The notes under the pieces are model-generated. The model was not told where the DNA came from. It worked only from the letters and a program-made list of their open reading frames with translations, and did no database searches. This document shows positions 33,001 through 40,802 of a stretch of DNA of 64,000 bases, piece after piece (position 1 is the first letter of the stretch; each line of letters starts with the position of its first letter). This DNA is from Cribrihabitans_A pelagius (GTDB lineage Bacteria > Pseudomonadota > Alphaproteobacteria > Rhodobacterales > Rhodobacteraceae): contig NZ_JBMERR010000020.1 of the NCBI RefSeq assembly GCF_048820915.1, forward strand, positions 29,570 to 93,569, in the 5' to 3' direction. Made by a program: the position numbers and the translations under genes.

Positions 33001-34706
33001 TGGATCAATCCGAATTCGATGCGGTGGAAACCCGCCTGCAAAGCGCGGAAGTCCAGATCAACACGTTCGACGGCCCCAGTATCACGCAAAGCGTGGTTGA
33101 CACGCGCCACTTGCAGAACGCGCAGGATCTGGCTGATGTGGCCACCCTGGCGCAGCTCTTGCAGGTGTATGAGGGGCGTGAGGCGATCCGTACGGATATC
33201 GCCTATGCAACGCAGGACCTACATGCGCGTGTGGATGAAGAGAGCGCCGCGCGGGCGTCCATCGTTGCCACCCTGGGGGCGGCGATTGATGGCAATCTTG
33301 GCCTCATCCGCGAGGAAACCAAGGTGCGCGCGTCCGAGAATGCGGCGCGGGCCGCGGAGATCAAGACGCTTGAGGCGGAAACCGCTGGGAATTCCGGGGC
33401 GATCACTGAGATCAACCGGGTGGCGGCTGACAGTGCCTCAAGCGTTGCGCGGGCGGTGCATCAGGTTCAGTTGGATGTGTCGGCGGTTGAGGGTGGCACG
33501 GCGGCCAATGCTTCGGCTCTTGGCGCGCTGACCACGCGGGTCAGCGCGGCGGAAGGTGATATCGTTTCTGTGTCTCAGGATCTGGTGTCGCTTGAGGCGC
33601 GCGTTGATAGTGCAGAGGGGGATATCTCCGGCCTTTCGACGGCGCAGGCCCAACTTACCTCGCAGGTCACTGCGGCAGAGGGCGAAATTACCAGCCAGGG
33701 ACAGGATCTGGTCTCACTGGACAGCCGCCTGACCAATGCGGAGGGAAATATCTCCGGTCAGGCAACTGCAGTTCAGCAGTTGGATACCCGTGTCACCAGT
33801 GCTGAGGGCACCATCAGCAGTCAGGCATCCGCGATCACCTCATTGCAAACGGACGTTGGCGGCAACAGCGCGAGCATTTCGCAGGCGCTGACCGCCATTG
33901 ACGGGATCGAGGCGGAATACACGCTGCGGATCGACAACAATGGGCATGTGGCCGGTATGGTTCTGCGCTCGGATCTCGATAACAACGGCGTGCCTGCCTC
34001 TGAGGTGGCTTTTCAGGCGGACAAGTTTGCGATTGTCTCTGCGGATGGTGCGCAAAAGCGCAGCCCCTTTGTGGTCTACACAGAGGATACCGTTGTTGGT
34101 GGCGTAACGGTGCCTGCGGGCGTCTACATGCGCAAGGCCGCGATCCGCAACGGATCAGTCGGCAACGCCGAAATCGCTGGCAGCCTGAAATCTGACAACT
34201 ACGCGGAGGATGCCAACGGGATCCCCACGGAAGGCATCAAGATTGATTTCAGGAACGATCAGATCAAGGCGGCGGGACTTGTGCTGTCCCGCCCGATGGT
34301 TCTGGCGCAAGGCAGCTTCACTGCCTCGGGCACGGCCAGCAACGGTTCCCGCTGGTCCTTTGTGAACACGGGGATCCGGGTTGGGAAAAATGATGTGTGG
34401 CAGGCGCAGACGGTCGCGCTTGTGGCTGCCGCCGCAATTACCTCCGGCGGCACGGCCCCCGGAGGGTTTGATCCAGACAACACGTTCTGGACCCTCAATT
34501 CCAGCATCCAGCCCGGCGCGCGGTGGTTCGGGTTTCCTGGCAGCCAGCCTGCCGCGGTCTGGCGGCGGGATCCTGCGGTTCTCGTTGATCCCTACTGGGC
34601 TAGCGGGACCGATCAGCGCCTGTTCTTGGCGATAGATCTGGAAGCTGTGGGCGGCGTGTATTTCGACAATCCGAAAATCGAATGGACGGTTTTCCAAGTA
34701 ACGTAA
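30009..34706 (+). CDS. Tail tip host-specificity protein (gpJ-like)
   Basis: 1565 residues, normal size for central tail tip proteins. The N-terminus has hydrophobic segments and the entry IQGSLRAGGQVPRAFMFGPG; the hub domains follow (about 425-690, with MEPAYRCAGEIPVSSELGAA and LLEPGDTLTFTSVRNGFVNK). Between about residues 274 and 424 a glycine-rich domain (FEIVGGGGGGGSSASAGG and on) interrupts the hub. Residues 690-890 are fibronectin-like, 890-1290 form long coiled coils with a 21-residue repeat, and 1290-1565 resemble the C-terminal receptor-facing part. It binds the host surface and triggers ejection. Confidence 0.9.
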   Translation: MAVFTAIAVAVKAVAAWTITVGGVSIAVGSFLLKAAVSFGTSALTKALAGEDSGPDNFPIQGSLRAGGQVPRAFMFGPGGTSGSLTWHSEWGNHGGTPNFYYTQVIALSDVPVSGLRRWFVNGRPVTLEDTGNDAGLAAVEYRVNGSDHAFIRFYDGTQTEACPFLTDWVSERAPRHYSRSRIGVGVAYAVVTFALNNELFSGLPSSFFELDGIKLYDVSKDSTAGGSGSHRWDDQSTWGGDGDALPAVQAYNLARGVYFRRTFLSGALEESGTVELEASATKLSFEIVGGGGGGGSSASAGGATTVTLKDGATVVQVWTVQGGSAGYGASGGVYPQAAGGVSPLSPSGDGGAGYPRKTTRNSGGEEVISTGAWGGGAGEYLAVQNYDISGLSDPKVEVTVGAGGAGNGGKGRDGGISYQADIAPSAVQSQWVYGMQGVFPASLPAAHWIGQIGKCRSQIESGAGMEPAYRCAGEIPVSSELGAAFEAILTSCAGRMSEMGGGYKIYVGAPDDPVAHIEDGDISSLAPQSFTPFLGLAETVNGITASYPVPDEMFALRSTPPLYSAKYEAEDGGRRLLANVQLSLVPFPAQAQRLVKGELDAARRARRFSFTLMPRFRLLEPGDTLTFTSVRNGFVNKLFRVDGIIDLPNGDLIVDITEVDPADHGSWEPSTDYRDVTPAPVFPVTPVPQTVVGFDPIAANVTDGGGVSCRPGLLMQWDGTIEDVAGIKFQVRVAETGVVVSRSQTRDFDEGSLLVSEGILADQEYQARAKYIPGSARRAIWTGWETVAADDVRISPGDLSDQTWGNISNDAAVIAGALDDGLAASRIDPIDAELQRVNRDLRLREIEQRSVAEALGVINGQVLWAISRVADVDGRLADAGIVQDPETGAVRIFGLEAEAERVSEVEIRLSAAEANISLSATQAWVNQQISNAVLDPSQIPMLDDLQVQVNQVQLDLDANSAAISAKADQSVVSGLDVRLTSAEVAIDAATGQIALKVDQSEFDAVETRLQSAEVQINTFDGPSITQSVVDTRHLQNAQDLADVATLAQLLQVYEGREAIRTDIAYATQDLHARVDEESAARASIVATLGAAIDGNLGLIREETKVRASENAARAAEIKTLEAETAGNSGAITEINRVAADSASSVARAVHQVQLDVSAVEGGTAANASALGALTTRVSAAEGDIVSVSQDLVSLEARVDSAEGDISGLSTAQAQLTSQVTAAEGEITSQGQDLVSLDSRLTNAEGNISGQATAVQQLDTRVTSAEGTISSQASAITSLQTDVGGNSASISQALTAIDGIEAEYTLRIDNNGHVAGMVLRSDLDNNGVPASEVAFQADKFAIVSADGAQKRSPFVVYTEDTVVGGVTVPAGVYMRKAAIRNGSVGNAEIAGSLKSDNYAEDANGIPTEGIKIDFRNDQIKAAGLVLSRPMVLAQGSFTASGTASNGSRWSFVNTGIRVGKNDVWQAQTVALVAAAAITSGGTAPGGFDPDNTFWTLNSSIQPGARWFGFPGSQPAAVWRRDPAVLVDPYWASGTDQRLFLAIDLEAVGGVYFDNPKIEWTVFQVT

Positions 34707-34719
34707 AGGAGCCTGTTTT

Positions 34720-35859
34720 ATGGCATGGGTGAAATCGGGCACGGTGGCGGTTACCAATGGATCGCCGGTTGTGACGGGCACCGGAACCGGCTGGTTCGGT
34801 AGCTTGCAGAATGGCTGGGCCTTCGTCGGCCCGGATGGGCGGACCTATGAGATCCTGACGGTGGACAACGCCACCGCGATCACCTTGGCCACCAACTACC
34901 AAGGTTCCACAGCATCGGGGCAGGTCTACGCGGCCATGCCAACAAGTTCGCTGGCTGCGGATCTGACTGCTGCTCTGCAATCGCTGATCGTGGGGTTCCA
35001 AGCTGCGAAGGATCTGCTCGATGGCGGGTATTTCGCGAATGCACTGGCCGCCTTCAACACCGACCGCGATACCGGCGTCGAACTGGTCGGCACGAATGAA
35101 ATCGGCCTCAAGGCCGGTGATGTACTGCAGCTGATCCTCAAGGGCGGGGTGGCAACCGGGGCAGCGGTGCAGTCGGATGGGGCGGATGCCACGGATGGCA
35201 AGCTGTTGAAGGCAAATGCTTACGGCTGGGGCGGCAAAGCCCTTACGGTGCCGAATGATAACCTGGATGACATCACCGTTGCGGGGAATTACTTCCTGAC
35301 TACGGCGGTGCTGGCTGCTTCCACTCTGCCTGCCGGTCACGGTTTCAGCTCCGGGTCCTGCCTGATCCACTTTCAGTTTAATGCCGATAACTCAGCTCAA
35401 TTCCTGATCGCGCACGGCACCGGGTATGCCTTTACGCGGATCAAGGATGGCGGGGTGTGGCAGCCGTGGGCGTTGCTGTATTCCAACACCAGCCTTCTCG
35501 GTACTGTCTCTCAATCCGGCGGTACCCCGACTGGCGCGGTGATCGAGCGCGGCAACAATGCGAGTGGCGAGTACGTGCGGTTTGCGGATGGCACGCAGGT
35601 GTGCTGGTCAAACGGCTTCACAGCCGACAGCACCGCTGCGACGGGCAATGTTTTCGCGTGGGCAAATTACCAAACGTGGAACTTCCCGGCCGCATTTATA
35701 GTCTCACCATTGGTATCGGTAGGCGGGCGGTCCAACGCCCTTAGCTGCTGGGGCTCAGCTGGGGGCATCAGCGCCTCGAAAGCTGACATTGGCTGCATGA
35801 CGACAATTTCGCAAACCGCCCGCACAGTCTCCGCAGTGGCGGTTGGCCGCTGGTTCTAA
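34720..35859 (+). CDS. Tail fibre protein
   Basis: 379 residues with AAGGAG upstream. The N-terminus (WVKSGTVAVTNGSPVVTGTG, then WFGSLQNGWAFVGPDGRTY) is the attachment domain common to small siphovirus fibres. The middle is beta-rich with DGADATDGKLLKANAYGW-type segments and the C-terminus (VRFADGTQVCWSNGFTADST) resembles trimeric fibre tips. It probably recognises the cell surface and is likely to vary between related phages. Confidence 0.75.
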   Translation: MAWVKSGTVAVTNGSPVVTGTGTGWFGSLQNGWAFVGPDGRTYEILTVDNATAITLATNYQGSTASGQVYAAMPTSSLAADLTAALQSLIVGFQAAKDLLDGGYFANALAAFNTDRDTGVELVGTNEIGLKAGDVLQLILKGGVATGAAVQSDGADATDGKLLKANAYGWGGKALTVPNDNLDDITVAGNYFLTTAVLAASTLPAGHGFSSGSCLIHFQFNADNSAQFLIAHGTGYAFTRIKDGGVWQPWALLYSNTSLLGTVSQSGGTPTGAVIERGNNASGEYVRFADGTQVCWSNGFTADSTAATGNVFAWANYQTWNFPAAFIVSPLVSVGGRSNALSCWGSAGGISASKADIGCMTTISQTARTVSAVAVGRWF

Positions 35860-35871
35860 AGGAGATTTCCT

Positions 35872-36183
35872 ATGCAAATAAACTGGACCCCCGTGCGCCG
35901 GGATGAGGCGCTGACCGTCACCAAGCAGGGTGACGCTCTAACCATCAACGGCGAGGTTTTCGATTTTGCCCCGTTGACCGACGGCGCGACCCTGCCGCGC
36001 GATGCCGTGGCCTGCGACTGGTTGGCCTCAGATGTTGAGCGCGTGAGTGGCGAACTTCACCTAACGCTGTTGTTGCCACATGGCGCCGATGCACCGGAGG
36101 TTACCCGGTTCCCGCAGCCGGTGGCTATGGCCGGTGACGGGCCGGTGCCCGTGCCGCCGCATAGCGCCCCCGAACAGGAGTAA
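35872..36183 (+). CDS. Fibre-associated hypothetical protein
   Basis: 103 residues with AAGGAGA upstream. N-terminal beta part (INWTPVRRDEALTVTKQGDA, LTINGEVFDFAPL) and a proline-rich C-terminus (VPVPPHSAPEQE). Homologues usually accompany tail fibre genes; a fibre-assembly or accessory role is plausible but unproven. Confidence 0.55.
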   Translation: MQINWTPVRRDEALTVTKQGDALTINGEVFDFAPLTDGATLPRDAVACDWLASDVERVSGELHLTLLLPHGADAPEVTRFPQPVAMAGDGPVPVPPHSAPEQE

Positions 36184-36188
36184 AAGGC

Positions 36189-36602
36189 ATGAGCAATATC
36201 AACTTTTCGCAGGCCGTGACCGCAGAGGCTAAAACCGCGGCTGCCCGCGCAGCCCTCTACACCACCTTGGCCGATATCCGCTGGCAGCACGAGACTGGTG
36301 GCATCACCCTGGCAGACGGGACCGTGATGAGTACCGATGACCGCAGCACCGCAAAGCTGACCGCCAGGGTAACGAGCTTGCAGAATGGCATGGTCACGGC
36401 CCCCATCAACTTCAAGTTCCCGGATGGCTGGCGGGCGGTCAGCCAAGCGGAGATCGAGGCAGTGGCCGGTGCCGTCGCGCAGCATGTGCAGTCATGCTTC
36501 GACGCGGAATTGACCGTTTCCGAACAGATCGCGGCGCTGGATGACGTTGAGGTACCGGCGTTCGATGTGCGGGCGGCTTTTGACGAGGCGCTGTCAGCCT
36601 GA
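36189..36602 (+). CDS. DUF4376-type fibre accessory protein
   Basis: 137 residues (AAAAGG before ATG). The segment GGITLADGTVMSTDDRSTAK followed by INFKFPDGWRAVSQAEIEAV and a helix reaching HVQSCFDAELTVSEQI matches the DUF4376 pattern found in or next to tail fibre assembly proteins. The conserved threshold of helix-turn is consistent with a chaperone or capping role. A terminator follows. Confidence 0.7.
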   Translation: MSNINFSQAVTAEAKTAAARAALYTTLADIRWQHETGGITLADGTVMSTDDRSTAKLTARVTSLQNGMVTAPINFKFPDGWRAVSQAEIEAVAGAVAQHVQSCFDAELTVSEQIAALDDVEVPAFDVRAAFDEALSA

Positions 36603-36653
36603 ATTGAAGATCTGTCGCCGCGCGGAATGACTGCGGCGGCTTCAATGTGATGC

Positions 36654-36681
36654 GGCCCGCCAACTGGCGGGCCTTTTCTTT
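36654..36681 (+). terminator. Rho-independent terminator between tail and lysis genes
   Basis: GGCCCGCC and GGCGGGCC form a perfect 8-bp stem with an AACT loop followed by TTTTCTTT. It lies 15 bases before the lysis gene start, so lysis genes may depend on readthrough. Confidence 0.88.
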
Positions 36682-36695
36682 GGGGAAGTGAAAAC

Positions 36696-37454
36696 ATGAA
36701 GCTTTTGGAAAACTGGAAATCCGTCCTGTTCGGGGCGTGGTCTGTCTATGCCCTGGTGATCTCGACCCTGCTTTCTGCAGCGGCGGTGTTTGTCGGCATG
36801 GTGGATGCGCGGTTGCTCGGTCTTGATCCTGTGGTGTTCGCCGCCCTGGCCTCGGTGGCGTCTGCTGTGGGTGTTGTGGCCCGTATCGTCCAGCAGGTCA
36901 CGATTGGCGAGGTTCTGCGCAAGTTCCGTGGTGATGTGTCGGGTGCTGTGCGGCGCGGTGTATTGGCGGCGATGGCGGCGGGCGCGGTTGCCAGTGCAGC
37001 GGCCTTTGTGGCCCCCTGGGAGGGGGAGCGTACAACCACATACATTGATGCGGTTGGTGTGCCTACGGTCTGCTATGGCCACACCTCGGGCGTGAAGCTG
37101 GGTGATACCTACACCCCGGCGGAATGCAAGGAGATGTTGCGCGCGGAGCTGCAAGAGTTTGCCGCCAAGCTGGGCCGCTGTCTCACTGCTCCGTTGCCTG
37201 AGAGGGCGGCTGTTGCCTTCTTGAGCTGGTCTTACAATGTCGGCCCCGGGGCGGCCTGCCGCTCAACTCTGGTGCGCAAAGCCAATGCCGGGGATCTGCG
37301 CGGCGCCTGCGATGAGCTGCTGCGGTGGGACAAGGGCCGCATCAACGGCAAACTGCAACGGATCCGCGGCCTGACCAACCGGCGCGAGGCCGAACACCGC
37401 CTTTGCCTGCAGTCTCTTGAGCCGCGCCGTTCGTGGTTTCAGGTGTTCCGGTGA
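36696..37454 (+). CDS. Holin-like membrane domain fused to SAR endolysin (GH24)
   Basis: 252 residues. Residues 10-36 and 43-67 are two hydrophobic helices with the look of a small holin (SVLFGAWSVYALVISTLLSA, DPVVFAALASVASAVGVVAR). A basic linker leads to a weakly hydrophobic segment at 86-106 (RRGVLAAMAAGAVASAAAFV), typical of a signal-arrest-release anchor. The lysozyme domain follows, with E109, D118 and T124 in exact T4-lysozyme spacing (WEGERTTTYIDAVGVPT). Spanin genes follow. Holin and endolysin are separate proteins in most phages, so this single frame is unusual; sequencing error could also fuse two genes. Confidence 0.85.
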   Translation: MKLLENWKSVLFGAWSVYALVISTLLSAAAVFVGMVDARLLGLDPVVFAALASVASAVGVVARIVQQVTIGEVLRKFRGDVSGAVRRGVLAAMAAGAVASAAAFVAPWEGERTTTYIDAVGVPTVCYGHTSGVKLGDTYTPAECKEMLRAELQEFAAKLGRCLTAPLPERAAVAFLSWSYNVGPGAACRSTLVRKANAGDLRGACDELLRWDKGRINGKLQRIRGLTNRREAEHRLCLQSLEPRRSWFQVFR

Positions 37455-37720
37455 TCCGGGCGGCATTGGCCGCCTTCAGCGCCCACCCTGCGATCAGAGC
37501 GGCGCTATTGGTGGCGGCGGGCGCTCTGATCCTTTCCGCCCTCCTGTGGGGCGCTGTGGAGCGCCTGCGGGCCGATGCGGCGGCTGACGCGCGCCGTGAT
37601 CTGGATGTGCAGCAAGCTCAAGAGGTGAAAAATGCAATCAAAAGGGCTGCGCCTGGGCCTCGCCCTGCTGGCGCTGAGTTTCTTGACTGCCTGCGCCGGG
37701 GAGGGCCGGGCTGTCTTTGA
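37451..37720 (+). CDS. Inner-membrane spanin (Rz-like)
   Basis: 89 residues starting at GTG 37451, overlapping the endolysin stop. One N-terminal membrane helix (AALLVAAGALILSALLWGAV, about 17-36) followed by a charged helix (ERLRADAAADARRDLDVQQA). The next gene lies embedded in its last third in another frame, the classic Rz/Rz1 arrangement. With Rz1 it would fuse the inner and outer membranes at lysis. Confidence 0.75.
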   Translation: MIRAALAAFSAHPAIRAALLVAAGALILSALLWGAVERLRADAAADARRDLDVQQAQEVKNAIKRAAPGPRPAGAEFLDCLRRGGPGCL

Positions 37721-37898
37721 CGCCTCGGCGGTTCCTGAGCCGCCGCAATACACGGCGAAATTCAAGCGCGATCTGGCGGCTGAGATCGAGGCCGCACCGC
37801 GCAATGATCTGATCATTCAAGCGCTCGTTGATGCCTCGCAGCATTATGACCGCATCCGGCGCTTGAAGGGGAAAAAGGGGAAACCCCAACATGAGTAG
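37632..37898 (+). CDS. Outer-membrane spanin lipoprotein (Rz1-like)
   Basis: 88 residues with AAGAGGTG before ATG 37632. A lipoprotein signal (GLALLALSFLTAC) ends in the lipobox LTAC with Cys21 as the lipidated residue; proline residues follow (AVPEPPQY). Overlaps Rz for 89 bases and the A1-like gene for 8. Longer than lambda Rz1, with a charged helical C-terminus (QHYDRIRRLKGKKGK). Confidence 0.75.
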   Translation: MQSKGLRLGLALLALSFLTACAGEGRAVFDASAVPEPPQYTAKFKRDLAAEIEAAPRNDLIIQALVDASQHYDRIRRLKGKKGKPQHE

Positions 37899-39579
37899 TA
37901 AACGCAAGACCGGGGCCAAGGATCCGGCGCGGGCGCAACGTATCAAAGACGCGCTAGAGGCGGCACTGAGGGATGGTTTCGACCCGTTCCGTGATCCGCG
38001 CGGCGGAAAGGGGTCCTCTGTCGTTGAGGCTGCCCGCAGGCTTACAGAGCGAGGCTATAAGACAAGCGAACGGATGGTGCGTTCTTTCCTGCAGGTTCAG
38101 GCTGCGGCTGAGGCCCGCGGCGATGAGCATTTCCTGCCGGATTGGGATTTGTTCGCCAAGCCTGGGGCGCCTGCGGCGGCGTTCCGCAAGGGTGAGGTGC
38201 GCCGATGGCTTCTGACCTCGGCGCAGGATGATACGGATGTTCATCTGCGCTTTTGGTCCAACCTGCAGGCATACGCCCGCCACATTGGCGCAGAGGTGGT
38301 GGTTGGCGGCTTCACCTACAATCACGCGCTGTTTTCCGATCACCAGACCCGCAACGCGCAGTTTGCGCGCGAGGTTGAGCTGTTTATCCGGTTTGATGCG
38401 TATGACTGCGGACCGGTGCTGTTCTGCGCGGAAATGAACACGCTGCCAACTGCGGTGCGCCCGCTGAGCGGTCTGACCACATACGCGCAGGGCCGCACGG
38501 CGGTTTTCCCGCACGCCAAGCTTGCCTTTGAAAGCGTTCCGGCCATGCCCGGAAAGTTTGTGCCATCGGTCATGACCACAGGCGCCTGCACGGTGCCGAA
38601 TTACGTAAAGAAAAAGGCTGGCCTCAAGGCTGAGTTCCACCATGTCCTGGGCGCCACGCTGGTTGAGGCTGATGATCGCGGGAACGCGTGGTGCCGCCAG
38701 ATCAGTGCCACCTCTGACGGCGCGTTTCAGGATCTTGACGTGATCGTGCGGAGCGGGCGGATTAGCACCGGCAACCGCGTCAAGGCTGTGACTTTCGGGG
38801 ATATTCACATCCCCAGCCTTGAGGGTGATGTGTTTCAAGCGCTTTGGGGGCGGCATGGCGCAAGCCTGATCGACGCCCTGCGCCCGGAATATCAGTTCAT
38901 CCATGATCTAATGTCGTTTGAAATGGCGTCGCGCCATGTGGACGGCGATCCGATCCATCGCGCCCGGATGCAGGCCGCCGGCCTTTCTGGCATTCGCTGG
39001 CAAGTGCGCGAGGGCGCCCGGTTCCTGCGCCAGATTGAGCGTGAAACCTGCCGCACGGTCATGATCGAAAGCAACCATGATGATCGGCTGATGCAGTGGG
39101 CGCGCAAGGATGTTGACCGGATGGACACGGGCAACGCCGAATACTGGCATGAGTGCAATCTTGAGCTTCTACGGGCGATCCGCGAGGAACGGGAGGGCTT
39201 CAACCTCTGCCGCTGGGCGCTCAAGAACGAGGATCCCCGCCAGCTTGAGGGGTTCGACTTTGTGCCAATGGGCGGATCTTTCGTGATCTGTCAGGACAGC
39301 GGCGGCATCGAATGCGGGATGCACGGCCATCAGGGGCCAAATGGATCGCGCGGCACTGCAGTGGGTCTTGCAAAGATGGGCACGCGGCTCACGATTGCCG
39401 ACAAGCACAGTCCGCAAATCCTTGATGGCGTCTATATCGCTGGCATGACAGGGGATTTGGATCAGGGTTACAACAACGGCCCGTCGAGCTGGCAGCGCGC
39501 TCATGTGATCACTTACGCCAATGGCAAGCGCACGCTGGTCAATCAGGCGCCGGATGCGAGGTGGCAGGCCGATGGCTAA
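37891..39579 (+). CDS. T5 A1-like metallophosphoesterase/nuclease
   Basis: 562 residues. The C-terminal two thirds carry a calcineurin-type metal-binding set: D304-I-H306 in VTFGDIHIPS, N395-H396-D397 in IESNHDDRL, and H478-G-H480 in ECGMHGHQG. The sequence resembles proteins annotated as T5 A1-like, after the pre-early A1 protein that degrades host DNA. Residues 15-80 may be a helical DNA-binding region (EAARRLTERGYKTSERMVRS). Here it sits after the lysis genes of a temperate phage, overlapping Rz1. Whether it cuts DNA, RNA or a small molecule is unknown. Confidence 0.7.
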   Translation: MSSKRKTGAKDPARAQRIKDALEAALRDGFDPFRDPRGGKGSSVVEAARRLTERGYKTSERMVRSFLQVQAAAEARGDEHFLPDWDLFAKPGAPAAAFRKGEVRRWLLTSAQDDTDVHLRFWSNLQAYARHIGAEVVVGGFTYNHALFSDHQTRNAQFAREVELFIRFDAYDCGPVLFCAEMNTLPTAVRPLSGLTTYAQGRTAVFPHAKLAFESVPAMPGKFVPSVMTTGACTVPNYVKKKAGLKAEFHHVLGATLVEADDRGNAWCRQISATSDGAFQDLDVIVRSGRISTGNRVKAVTFGDIHIPSLEGDVFQALWGRHGASLIDALRPEYQFIHDLMSFEMASRHVDGDPIHRARMQAAGLSGIRWQVREGARFLRQIERETCRTVMIESNHDDRLMQWARKDVDRMDTGNAEYWHECNLELLRAIREEREGFNLCRWALKNEDPRQLEGFDFVPMGGSFVICQDSGGIECGMHGHQGPNGSRGTAVGLAKMGTRLTIADKHSPQILDGVYIAGMTGDLDQGYNNGPSSWQRAHVITYANGKRTLVNQAPDARWQADG

Positions 39580-39820
39580 GCGTCCTTGCCCTCAGTTTGG
39601 TCATGCGGGCCAATCCCGCCGCGGATCCGCGCTTGAGGCCGCCTTGAATGTGCTGATCGGCTGTGTGGTGTCGGCGGCTGGCAGCGCGGTGTTTCTGCCG
39701 TTGGTCGGCTTGCCTGCGCCTTCGGCGGGCCAGCATATCGCTTTGGCGTTTCTGTTCACACTTCTTTCGCTGGCGCGGTCCTACGGCCTGCGCCGCCTGT
39801 TCAATCGCTTGGGGCTATAA
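39572..39820 (+). CDS. DUF7220-type small membrane protein
   Basis: 82 residues from ATG 39572, overlapping the A1-like gene. Two membrane helices: LEAALNVLIGCVVSAAGSAV with FLPLVGLP, and QHIALAFLFTLLSLARSYGL, ending RRLFNRLGL. The pattern (R-x-x-S-x-x-E-x-x-x-N, then I/L-A-R-S-Y-x-L-R-R) is the one I know from DUF7220 phage proteins. A role in lysis control is possible from position. Confidence 0.7.
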   Translation: MAKRPCPQFGHAGQSRRGSALEAALNVLIGCVVSAAGSAVFLPLVGLPAPSAGQHIALAFLFTLLSLARSYGLRRLFNRLGL

Positions 39821-39822
39821 TC

Positions 39823-40455
39823 ATGCAATGCAAACGATGCGAGGGCGCTGGCGCCCTCGATTGGCTGGGCCACAATGAGTGTGCGGCCTGCAGGGGTTCG
39901 GGCGTTTCGCCGTTTGAGATGGATTTGTGCGGGGCGGCCCGGCTGCTGCTCATCGGCCATGGCCGCCACGGCAAGGATACCGTTGGTGAGCTGCTTTCCG
40001 AAAGTTATGGGATGCGCTCAGTGTCCAGCTCGGAGTTTGCCGCCCGGAAGGCGGTTTTCCCGTTGATGCGTGATGTTTACCCGGATTGGCGCGCTTGTTT
40101 CGAGGATCGTGCAAATCACCGTGAGCTGTGGTTTCATGCAATTGCGGCTTACAATCTCCGCCCTGGCCCGATGCTGGCGGAGCAGATCCTTGAGCATCAC
40201 GATATTTACACCGGAATGCGGCGCCGTGATGAATTTGAGCGCTCGCGGCATCTCTTCGACCTGGTGATTTGGGTTGATGCGTCGAATCGCCTGCCGCCTG
40301 AGCCGCCTGGATCTATGCAATTGACCGCCGCGGATGCTGATTGGATCATTGATAACAACGGCTCTGAGGCGGCGCTTTCGGGCGAGGCGGCGAGGCTCGC
40401 CAGCGTGATAGAGAATCGGCTGATCTTGGCTGAGGCTTGCGGGCGCCACTTCTAG
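39823..40455 (+). CDS. dNMP kinase-like protein with DnaJ-type zinc finger
   Basis: 210 residues. The N-terminus has two C-x-x-C-x-G-x-G motifs (C3-C6 and C20-C23), the signature of the DnaJ central zinc finger. From residue 40 a P-loop kinase fold begins: Walker A GHGRHGKDT (45-53), followed by segments like those of phage deoxynucleoside monophosphate kinases (HRELWFHAIAAYN, AEQILEHHDIYTGMRRRDEF, DLVIWVDASNR). It would supply phosphorylated precursors or act on modified nucleotides. The fusion of the two domains is unusual. Last prophage gene before attR. Confidence 0.75.
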   Translation: MQCKRCEGAGALDWLGHNECAACRGSGVSPFEMDLCGAARLLLIGHGRHGKDTVGELLSESYGMRSVSSSEFAARKAVFPLMRDVYPDWRACFEDRANHRELWFHAIAAYNLRPGPMLAEQILEHHDIYTGMRRRDEFERSRHLFDLVIWVDASNRLPPEPPGSMQLTAADADWIIDNNGSEAALSGEAARLASVIENRLILAEACGRHF

Positions 40456-40541
40456 TCCCGCGAACCGTTTTTTTCTGGTGGAACACCATGCGAACACACT
40501 TCCCGGATTTTTCCCGGAAAAAGTGGGAAGAGAACGGGGAT

Positions 40542-40577
40542 AAACATTAAAGGTATGCAGTGAACCTTAAAAGGTTC
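40542..40577. promoter_or_regulatory. Operator-like sites near attR
   Basis: AAACATTAAAGGTATG (40542-40557) and GAACCTTAAAAGGTTC (40562-40577, arms perfectly complementary) belong to the operator family. In the excised circle they would lie just upstream of attP and the left-arm cargo at 785. Confidence 0.5.
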
Positions 40578-40642
40578 GACCTGTTCGCGGATGCGGCACT
40601 GCAAGAAAGATGTTTGTTTTCAGTTGGTTACTTGGGGAAATC

Positions 40643-40717
<75 letters not shown>

Positions 40718-40802
40718 GCCGGTGAGGGGGCTTTTAGGCATAAACGCGGAGGGGTGCAAGAGCATTCTGGACGGTTTTTTTGCACTCAGTTACAGAAGGT
40801 CC

